From assembly GCF_014851395.1 (NCBI RefSeq), contig NW_024041150.1, positions 48,632,183 through 48,696,182 of the forward strand: a stretch of 64,000 nucleotides of DNA. Direction: 5' to 3'. Positions within the stretch are counted from its first letter, which is position 1. Each line of letters begins with the position of its first letter. This stretch comes from Micropterus salmoides (Eukaryota > Chordata > Actinopteri > Centrarchiformes > Centrarchidae). Below, piece after piece: positions 55,454-64,000 of the stretch. The notes under the pieces were generated by a model. That model did no database searches and was not told where the DNA came from. It saw only the letters and a program-made list of their open reading frames with translations. Position numbers and translations under genes: made by a program.

Positions 55454-55884
55454 TTGTTTAGGCTCTGTATCCCTGCCTCTGCTGAATTACTCGCTAGCCT
55501 TGCTCAATGTCCCGCCCACGGCAGTGATTGGTCAACAATCACATCCAGTGAGCAGCGGAGTTGTGTGTCGACGGGACGGCAGTGGAAGAGGACTCCATGT
55601 ACCTGTGAAGCCAAGAGGGTTAAGGCCGTGCTGGAAAATAACGGTGGCCACACAAAATATTGACACTTCGGGCCCAATTTGGACATTTTCACTTAGGGGT
55701 GTACTCACTTTTGTTGTCAGCGCTTTAGAGATTAATGGCTCTGTGATGTGTTATTTTGAGGGGACAGCAAATTTACACTGTTATACAAACTGTATACTCA
55801 CTACTCTACTTTGTAGCAAAGTGTCATTTCTTCATGAAAAGATATCAAATATTTGAAGGTTGTACTCACTTTCTTGAGATGCTG
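55454..55884 (+). mobile_element. Tc1-like transposon, right-end fragment
   Basis: The last codons of a transposase (KRVKAVLENNGGHTKY, stop at 55661-55663) are followed by a terminal repeat region with GGGGTGTACTCACTTTTGTT and GTACTCACTTTCTTGAGATG, ending at CTG 55884 with TA after it. The left part, including the catalytic domain, is missing. Confidence 0.65.
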
Positions 55885-55889
55885 TAAAT

Positions 55890-56757
55890 TTCTTGCGTGA
55901 AGTCAGGAACAGTGTGTTATAGCTTTCGAACTGAAGCACAGCAAGACCAGAAAAACTGTAAAGAAATGTAAAACTGATCAGGTCACATTTAACAGGCCAG
56001 TAGATGATGTTAATGATTAATGTTTGTTTTTTGCATTACCGTTTCATTAACACATTAACATCACAATCAGGTCACAGTGTTCAGAGAAATAAACACATAA
56101 TTACGACCAAGAAATGTCATTTTTCCGTCACGCTTTTTTGGTGGGGATCTCCTCCCACATGAGATCGAGCTGGAAGGAAACATGATGATATTTGCATTTT
56201 AGTTTCCGGCTTCCGGACGTCACGCTGGCTATGAGCCAACTTACCCTGAACAAAGAAAGAGCTTTCATTAGTGATCACTCTGGAAGGAGTTACAAGAAAC
56301 CAAACAGACAGAGTTGGGATTCAGATCTTGATCTTTTACTGCAGTTTGAAGCAGCAGAAGAAATTTCAAAACTCCGAGATAAAGAATTATAAAGCAGGAA
56401 GAGTTTTGTTACAACAACAGAGGAGCAGCCACCTCGTGTCCTCCACCTTTACTGAACACAGAGCACTTTAAATGTTTACGCTCTTAAAGTCAGTCTCAAC
56501 ATTCAACATTAATTCCAGCACTCTGCACTCCCCAGACCTGAGAGTGACAGTTTGTGTGTTTGTGTTTCTTTTGCTTTTTGTGCGAGTGAGGGACGTCTGT
56601 GTGTTTTGGGCTCAAGCTGTTTGTTTTGGTTTCTCTCTTTGTTCTCCCTCTCTCTCCTTGGGCGGAGTTTTGTGGGCCTCACTGTGGCTGGTGTTCTCCT
56701 CACATAATCGGCTAATTGGTGCACCTGCTTCGCTGCCCGTGATCAGCTCTCCCATAA
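55890..56757. repeat. Decayed third copy of the duplicon
   Basis: AGTGTGTTATAGCTTTCGAACTGAAGCACA (in part) corresponds to 45155-45190, and GAACAAAGAAAGAGCTTTCATTAGTGATCACTCT (in part) corresponds to 20375-20410. Sequence between and around them is diverged. An open frame at 56192-56392 (RAFISDHSGRSYKKPN region) overlaps this match but has no known domain. Confidence 0.5.
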
Positions 56758-57505
56758 GGCCTGTACCACGAGACAAGTTCAACACACCGGGGATATCTTT
56801 GCCTTATCTGGCTTCATTAACCCTGACGATTGGGATTGGGATAAGCGGTCCCACAAAGCTGGTTAACAACACGATAATGGTGCGTTCCATTTACCTCGGA
56901 AGTTGGAGGTCGGAGCTGGGAATGGCGTTACAGCCGAGTTGACGGCGTTCCAGTTAACAAGTCGGAAAACCTCGTTTGGCCAGCCACTGTTTACTAGCCA
57001 GGTTAGCAACTGATACGCCAGTTGATAAAAAAACGCATTGTGTGGTATTTACTCATACTAAACGCTGTAGCAACACGTCCACAGACAGCAGCTGGACAGC
57101 ACTTTGTGTGAAGTGCTGATAAACAATATAAACTACAGCTTTCACTAACTGTTGATACTCAGAGCAGCCATCTTGGATCACAAAGTCGGGGGTGGAGCAG
57201 TTCCTCCGGCTTTCCAAGTCAGAAATCCCACTTAAGGGGGCGTTCCCTTTGAAATTTCCTACTTTTAACTCGGAAATTCGGACTTCCCGTGTCAAAAGGA
57301 ACGCACCATAAGTCAACCCAGGGTTTCCTAATTCAGCTGTGAGCACATTCACATAACAGAGGCGGTTTTAGCTGCAGATGACCAATCACAGACATGAACA
57401 AGTCCTCTCTACCCCGGTGAACCTTCTGGTAAGCGGTGCTGAAAACCCAGGGTTAACCCCAAAGTTATCTGGATAAGCTCATATCCTGCTTCGTAGTAGA
57501 GGCCC
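56758..57505. mobile_element. Outer Harbinger-like MITE, carrying an inner MITE
   Basis: The left end GGCCTGTACCACGA and the right end complement GGCCTCTACTACGA form inverted termini of a kind common in fish. Without the inner element the outer one would be about 310 bases. A TAA lies just left of it (56755-56757), but no matching TAA is seen on the right. Confidence 0.5.
56878..57308. mobile_element. Inner Harbinger-like MITE (431 bp) with TAA duplication
   Basis: It runs from TGGTGCGTTCC to GGAACGCACCA, perfect 11-bp termini, flanked by TAA on both sides (56875-56877 and 57309-57311), the 3-bp target used by PIF/Harbinger transposons. It has no coding capacity. Confidence 0.8.
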
Positions 57506-57539
57506 CAGATCACCTGTTCTGTTCATACTCACTCTCATT

Positions 57540-58210
57540 GTAATCTCCTTCAAATTAAAAGCCTCCAGTTGTCTCCTCTCACTGTGACCATTTGGACTGA
57601 AGCTTTAGATTTGAAGCAGCAGCTGCAGAAATCAGCTCTACGATCTTTATGTGGACTGCATTCATGAATTAATGTCTGCTTTTGTTTTAGAACATTTGTC
57701 ACCATCTTTATGGGATGATGTTCTGAAGGTTCTGGTTTATGTGCAGACAGACAGATGCAGTGAAACAGAAACTCACTCACTTTATGTCTCTTTAATATTT
57801 CTGACACAGTTCAGTTTTCCTCTCTGGATGTTTCCTGGTGTAACTCTCAGTTTGTGCTCTCAGCAGTGATGATGGAGCTCTTCTGTCATCCACAGGATAT
57901 TTCTGTAAAGTGTTTCTACTTTTCTCCTCCTAGAGAAGAGAAGCTCCTGCGCTGCCCCCTGCTGGCTGTCTGACTGCATGTTCATATGGAGCTTTCACCC
58001 AGAGTGCTTTACAAAGTGCATCTCATCACCTGATTGGCTAAATGTTCATATCATCAGTCAGTGATTGGCTCAGCTGCTGCACTGACTGTTGACAGACAAG
58101 AACAAACAGGAAGCTGCTGCAGCATTTCTCCATCAACCAGAATGATTTATATTTAATGGATCCCACATGTTAGTGAGTGTGTTGCACATTTTAAACTAAC
58201 AGTAAACACA
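57540..58210. repeat. Decayed third copy of the duplicon, right part
   Basis: CTCCTTCAAATTAAAAGCCTCCAG, GCGCTGCCCCCTGCTGGCTG and AAAGTGCATCTCATC(A/C)CCTGATTGGC follow the order seen at 45.65-46.05 kb. The match stops near 58210, the right border of the duplicated cluster. Confidence 0.6.
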
Positions 58211-59100
58211 TGTCCTGCAGCAGCTGCACACAGACAATTTTAAATATTGGAGCTGCTGCAAGGACTGTAGACACACAACATATCATTAAATAAATCATGT
58301 ACATGCAGAGGTTAATTCAACATGGATCATAAATTACAGGAAGAGGTTTTCAGGACCTGGACAGGGGAGCAGGAACAGAGCCTCAGAGAACGATGGAGGC
58401 CAGTTTGACGATACAGTTCTAAGGTGATTTACAGCAACTCTGACAAAACTCTGACTCAGGGATGACTAAGACAGAGGGGGTTCAGGTGGGGAGCGGAGAG
58501 GCGTCAAGAGCGAGAGGAGCGAGTTTTTAACAAGTTCATTTGGATGTAATGTTTTCCTGTCTGTGAAGGTTCTCAGTCATCCAGGTCACAGTTATCCAAC
58601 AAAGGTTCAAATCAAGGGCAACTGGACTTGGTTGAAGATACTAGAAGACGTTTCGTCCCTCATCAAAGAGACTGAAAATGTTGCTGATAACATTCTTACA
58701 AAGCCCAGGAACTGAAATCGTTTCTGGTGCCCTAAAAATATGTATGTAAATAATGAAATGAAAATTGTAAACAGGCATTGACCAGGAGGCACGTGTTAGA
58801 AGGATGGCCTGTACTCTAACCAACGAGCTGGTGTCTCAGATGAACTGGGCAGGAAAGAAACTGAAAGATGCTGAAGAACAAAAGCCTGCATTCACAGACA
58901 CCAGGCTCATGATGTGCATGCTTGGTGTGAATTACAGTCAGTAGACAGTGAAGAGAACAGAATCAGAATCAGCTTAAGAGCCAAGTGGTATACAAGGTAT
59001 TTGATTTTGTGTTTTGGAGCATAAAATATTAGAAAGATAAAGAAAATGCTGTGGGTCAACCTGCTTGGATCCCGATCATAATTCAATTAAATTACACATA
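58211..59100. other. Intergenic DNA with a small fish repeat
   Basis: 58560-58680 contains GGTTCTCAGTCATCCAGGTC and AGAAGACGTTTCGTCCCTCA, a repeat I recall from many teleost sequences, perhaps the end of a Penelope-like element (uncertain). A short AGAATCAGAATCAGCTTAAG piece at about 58965 is another common repeat. No gene. Confidence 0.4.
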
Positions 59101-61890
59101 ATTAGTCACATTTGCAAATATCACTCAGCTTCTGTCAATGGTAACTTGGTCTTGCCAACAGACAAACCAAAGCAAGACAATTTGCCAGCTTGACACTTTT
59201 AATAAACATTGTTTATTATTATATATTATTGGAGCATTGTGATTAAATATGATTTTACCCATTTTAAAAAGTAGCCCAACAAAAATCAGTGTTGATAATG
59301 TGGCAGGTCGCCACAAATAAATCAGTGTGTGGGAAACGCCTGCTGTAGAGGTCATCCAGCTTGACCATTGCCTTTATTAAGGCGAGGGTGTCAGCATCTG
59401 TGACTGAAGTAAAATCAATTAATGATTTTGCTGAAGGCTGCAGTACATAGTCTAACGTAAGGCTACATGCTGCAACATTATCCTCCCTATGATCACGGCA
59501 CAAGACTAGTAACACAGCTCGCATGGGTCTCCGTTATTGCTGACAGTTTAAGAATCAGAACCAGAATCAGAAATACTGTGTTTAAAATATGCATATTAGC
59601 AAGTTATGACATAAGAGAGAGAAGAATTAGGCTAATAGCCGATGGTAACTTACATGGTAACATCCTTTATCCGTCATGGTCGGTGATTTCTTTTTTTAAA
59701 TTTATTATAGAAAACACTTATAGCTTATTTCAACAATCCGAAACATAAAACGGTGTTGAAACAGCAAAGCCAAAAGAAACCAAACCAAAAGGAAGAAGGT
59801 AGGCTAATTGTGAGTCTCATTCAGGTATCATAATGTGCGTCTGTAGAAGAAGGATTTTGCTAAATGTGGTTGATTGATTTTATCGTTTGAATTGGAGAAC
59901 GTGCGTCGCTTTAAATGTTCCCGCCGCTGTGGGACGGCATTCTCTCCTTTCCTTTCATAAAGGATGGTCCGGTGTGCCCTATGCTAAAGGAGATATGAAA
60001 GGAAGCATTGAAGCATCCTTAGCTTTTAGAGAATTCAACAAGCTCTCATCATGGCTGCCACGGAAATACTTCTGGTTCACTTCACTCAGTTAGGAACTAA
60101 CCAAAAAACACTTTTCGGACGAAGCCCAAGACTGATTCTGACTTTATAGATAAAACAAATTGAGTTTTATTTATTTAGATTTAATTTTAGTTACTGCACA
60201 TGCAACAGATACTGATGTACAAATGCATATTATACTGCACAGTTATGACACAGCGACTGAACATAAGTAAACTCGTGATATTACAAGACGCACATCTTCT
60301 GTGTAGCTGGACCATTGGTTTTATTACAAAGTGAGTGTTTCCTGTTTCTCTGCTGCTAGCACCACAGGTTTTCTTCCTCCCACCTTACATCTCACACTTT
60401 TTACCACAATGCAGCCTTTTGCAAGCAACCCCAGTGCGGGACAGAAACCAGTTTCAACAAGTTATAAAGGTATCAGGAAGTCTGGTGTCAGTAATCCAAG
60501 CAGTAAAATCAGTCGTAGTTTCAGCAATGGCAGTAACATTTAATAGTTTAATGTTGATAAAAGTAGCTGCTGTAATAGCAATGTTAGCAGTGTAGCACCC
60601 CCAAAAAAGACCAGAACGACAGGAGCTTTCGGGCTCTTTGGGTTTACCTGTTGATAGTGAAGTTATAACCTGCTTACAGAAATAGCTACACAGTTTAAAT
60701 TTAGGTTTTTCACTATACCGTTTTATTTTTAAACAACTGACCCCCAAACAACAATGTAAATGAAGATAATTATTATTTATTGACCGCTTTGTTTTGGTTG
60801 ACAAAGAGAAGTCTGCCTGATAAAGAGCGAAAGTAAAACCGGATCCTCCAGGTTCAGTTCCAGAAGTACAAAAACTTTATTTAAAATCCTTTTCCCATTT
60901 GTAACTACGCAAAGACTCACTGCTGTGTGGCTGACTCACCTGGAGTCGTACAGACTTGCTAACCTCCATATTTCCCGTTTGCTGAAGAATACTGAAGAGA
61001 CTGAGTTGAAGCTTTGGGGCTCATCAGATTCATTTATGTATCAGAGTCAAACAGTAAACTGAGTACTTGTTAACTTGTGGAGACTCGCTTCTCACATTTG
61101 ATTGATAGCTTAGATAACCTTTAGTGCCTGTTAGTGAAAAATTGTAGTTTTGCTTTTTGATTTAAATACTTTTGTCTCCAGGTGATTTCTTATTTTTGCT
61201 ACTGTCATGATGCAACACAGCATGCAACAACCAATCCTAAAATCCTCAATAGGCTGGACTATATATATCTCCATCTCAAGATATCTGATTTCAGCAGCTG
61301 ATATAGTGAGTACATTTTTATACAGTGGTGAAAGCTGGTTTGGTGACATAAAAGCAGAGGTGAGAGTTAGTGTCAGACTCAGAGTGCAAGCCTGTGGTCG
61401 TTTCCTGGAACCAGTGCACACTAGTGTAGACACCAAACTCAAAAAAAGTAACTCGTGTTGAACATCTGACTCTTTTTCATTTAACACTGAATTGTTTCTT
61501 TACAAGAAAAGGTGAGTGAATGATGAGAGAAACTCTAAAGCTGCTAAAAAGAACCGGAGTCGATTTCTTTTGATAAAAATCTTTACTGTTGTTCCTTCAT
61601 GCAGCTGTCTGTTCTTTTATTCTGAAGTGTCAGAACTTGAAGCCACGTTTAATGAAACAGGATGTGAGTTTTGTGTTGTCACTTGAAAAGCAGCGAAAAG
61701 CAAGATAATGACACAAAACTTTTAAAATGAGAATACATTAAATAAATGCTAATAGATGATGAATGCCAGAATGTTTTTTAAAAAAAGTTTTTTTACTCCA
61801 CTGTTTGCTGTTCTCACATCTCCCCCACCCTACCTGTGGTTTGTTCAAGAGGATGTTGTCGCCACATGGTCAGTGAATCTTTAGCCTGCA
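59101..61890. other. Intergenic, no gene recognised
   Basis: AT-rich DNA with scattered short open frames on both strands, the longest about 118 codons (minus 61131-61487), none with a recognisable domain or splice context. The upstream part of the gene beginning at 61897 lies at the right end. Confidence 0.35.
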
Positions 61891-61896
61891 GGCACC

Positions 61897-62201
61897 ATGA
61901 AAGTGACTCACCTTTTACTCTGTAAGTACAGAAAACTTGTTACCATAAATAATACTCAGTTTAAGTCAAACCAACAGTTAAAAAGAGATGTGTTTTCATT
62001 TAGCTTTGGTGGATTACTTTACAGAAAAGACGCTGAATTGTTTAATCGTTACCAAATGTTTTAATGACAGTTTGTGAAGCTGAATCTTTAAGTGTGTATG
62101 TAGCTGTGTAATGTATGTTCCTGCGCGCACACACAGTGATCTGACAGTGACTGTTGTTGCAGTGTTGTTGAGCGTCTGCCGGACGTCTGCCAGCACTCGT
62201 G
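61897..62201 (+). CDS. Signal-peptide exons of a probable FcRL-like immune receptor (partial gene)
   Basis: Exon 1 is 61897-61921 (ATG to CTCT, donor GTAAGT). Exon 2 is 62163-62201 after TGTTGTTGCAG, with donor CGTG|GTGAG. Joined in phase 1 they read MKVTHLLLLLLSVCRTSAST, a strong secretory signal. The first exon has the same length, phase and CTCT|GTAAGTAC end as exon 1 of the FcRL-like gene at 6975-6951, which suggests the same family. No Ig exon was found from 62.2 kb to the window end, so the body of the gene must lie beyond it. The call rests on these two exons only. Confidence 0.5.
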
Positions 62202-62573
62202 GTGAGTTTCAAACCTGATGTGTGTGTGTGTGATACATTATTTAAAGCATTTAGAAGCGGACTTTGTAATAATTTTATATATATTCTGTATACGCTGTAA
62301 AATCTCAGATGATCTTTCATGTGTGTTTGCTGCCCACCACTAACCGTAACAAACCTAACCTAATTACTAACCAAGTACTCATTTTAACCCAAACCATGTT
62401 GTTTCCCTGACCCTACAGATTTGTAACAGTTCAGTTAAGACAAATGATGTCGTCCTGCTGATCATTGCGTCAGATCAGAATATATATCCATCTTTGTGAT
62501 GTTGCAGAGGACTTAATCTTGTTTAATGTGGAGGACTTGCACATGACTAGAAGTCCAACCTTAGCTTTACATT

Positions 62574-62656
62574 TTAAATTTATTCATTTAGCTGACGCTT
62601 TTATCCAAAGCGACTTACAATTGCTATACATGTCAGAGGTCGCAAGCTTGCAGCTT
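62574..62656 (-). repeat. SINE tail fragment
   Basis: TTTATTCATTTAGCTGACGC, TTTTATCCAAAGCGACTTAC and CATGTCAGAGGTCGCA are the 3' part of the window's tRNA-derived SINE. It lies in the first long intron of the probable FcRL-like gene. Confidence 0.7.
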
Positions 62657-62989
62657 TAAAATGACCAGCCACAGGGGAATGCGCTGCACAGAAATTGAAC
62701 ACTGAAATTCTCAAATGCCTACAATAAAAAGAAAAAGATGTATGTATAAATAAAAACAATGAAAAATACAATAAATAGATATAAAATAAGCTTCAAATAT
62801 AAAAAGTGTAGACGTAAAAAGAAAAAATTAACAAATATATACACTGCATCGTTGTGCAGGCAGACGAATTAAACAGTTGTGCAACTGATAAATTATATGC
62901 ATGTGGAAACTGTGAGATTAAATCATAGCTTAACCGGTGATCAAAAACATGTTAGGTTCTCCAGTCAGTGCCACTGACCTGTGAGTTGG

Positions 62990-63095
62990 TCCCCAGGTGC
63001 TGCACAATGGCTGCCCACTGCTCCATTGAGGGATGGGTTAAATGCAGACAATGAATTTCTCTACATGTATGTGACAATAAAGTTCCCTTACAGCG
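62990..63095 (+). repeat. Common fish interspersed repeat
   Basis: CCCACTGCTCCATTGAGGGA, TGGGTTAAATGCAGACAATG and TGTGACAATAAAGTTCC are features of a repeat I recall as frequent in teleosts. Copy number and class are not determinable here. 63100-63600 holds no recognised gene. Confidence 0.45.
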
Positions 63096-63599
63096 CAACT
63101 TCTCGTATATGAAAACGTGATCCTAACAGTGACAGTGCACAATGACATATGCGAAAAAGATGAGGATCAACGACAAAATATTTCACGTCTGCTCTTAGGC
63201 ATTATGAACACAAAACACAAATGTGTGGATTGATTACTAGTTGCATGACACATTTAGTGTTTGGTCAAATAAATAATACATTTTACTCACATTATAGACG
63301 CACTCTCTTGAGCTTTTTGCTGTATAAAGTAATTTATTAAATCCGGCTGGTCCCAGCACTGACCATCTATCCACGGCTCGTGGTGTCCACGTCAGCACTG
63401 CATGCTGCTGTCACATTCCCATCACCTCTTTCTGGGGCCGCTTCCATTACTTTTCCATTGTCAACACCACCCATCTCTCGTACGCTGCATCTCTGTCCTC
63501 TCCACGCTTGCCGCAGAATCCCAATCTTCTGTGCTCTTTTTTTCTTCTGCACACTTTTACAGCCTGTGGGCCTGCCTTTTGACCACTGATTGGTGTAGG

Positions 63600-63785
63600 T
63601 AATAATAATAATAATAATATAATAATAGTAATCTTTATTTATAAAGCACTTTTCAAAAACAAGTTACAAAGTGCTGTAACAAGTGCAAAGACAATAAAAT
63701 CCATAAAAACAAATATATGATAAAAGCAAGAAAACACTTAAGAGACTAAAAGACATGTTTAAAATAAATATAATATATATAAAAT
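63600..63785 (-). mobile_element. L2-type LINE 3' tail
   Basis: (AAT)n followed by TTTATAAAGCACTTTTCAAAAA, ACAAAGTGCT(G/T)TAACAAGTG and AAAGACAATAA matches 8103-8245 in the same orientation. Only the untranslated tail is present. From 63785 to the window end no gene was recognised. Confidence 0.7.
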
Positions 63786-64000
63786 AAAGTCACCAGTAAT
63801 GGGTCATCATCTCAGTGGCCACTAAAGCCGTCATTCTCAAGAGTCCATCTACACAAGTGTAGGTAATCTAAAATCATGTCAGCCCAGGAGGAGACGCACA
63901 CACACAAGTCCAATATGAAATCAAATTAAACTCACAGCAATAATTAAACACCCCAAACCCATCTAATAAAATCATCTATTAAACAAACATAAAAACATGC

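Noticed and set aside
60331..60595. Overlapping 70- and 86-codon frames
   Set aside because: No motif, splice context or duplicate supports coding; both frames overlap on the same strand.

Overview
The window looks like genomic DNA of a ray-finned (teleost) fish. Genes are split by GT-AG introns. The DNA between them carries typical fish repeats: L2-type and RTE/Rex3-like LINEs, Tc1-like transposons with DDE transposases, a tRNA-derived SINE, hAT and Harbinger-like elements, LTRs and a broken gammaretrovirus-like provirus. No rRNA, functional tRNA or CRISPR feature was seen. All coordinates were set by eye, and splice sites are inferred from consensus and reading phase.

Layout. 0-4 kb: repeats (LTR-like repeat, solo LTR with target-site duplication, hAT transposase fragment). 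4.0-7.0 kb, minus strand: an Fc-receptor-like (FcRL) immunoglobulin-superfamily gene with two Ig domains, one membrane segment and a short tail. 7.6-15.7 kb: LINE fragments, a pyrimidine-rich repeat, a duplicon and LTR-like DNA. 15.9-58.2 kb: a tandem, repeat-riddled cluster of small V-set immunoglobulin receptors related to the butyrophilin/B7 group. Three copies read as complete three-exon genes (15932-19306, 198 aa; 40970-43818, 222 aa; 49725-53547, 209 aa). Between them sit an orphan leader exon (34592-34661) and a gutted leader remnant (about 33.88-34.05 kb). A multi-kilobase segment (about 17.55-26.05 kb) recurs at about 41.44-48.93 kb and in decayed form at 53.5-58.2 kb. 61.9-62.2 kb, plus strand: the two-exon signal peptide of another probable FcRL-like gene that leaves the window.

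The V-set genes share one plan: a 70-nt signal-peptide exon, a single V-set exon and a last exon for hinge, membrane segment and tail, all in splice phase 1. They are likely surface receptors or ligands of leukocytes or epithelia, but no ligand or signalling motif is visible. Repeat DNA forms part of these genes. Intron 2 opens with a 39-bp minisatellite (3, 13 and 4 full units) whose unit borders have the form polypyrimidine-CAG|GTGAG, the signature of recursive (ratchet) splice sites. The hinge is a 15-bp coding repeat (2, 4 and 5 units), and in two genes the membrane segment comes from a (GTT)n microsatellite read as valines. This is the most unusual signal in the window.
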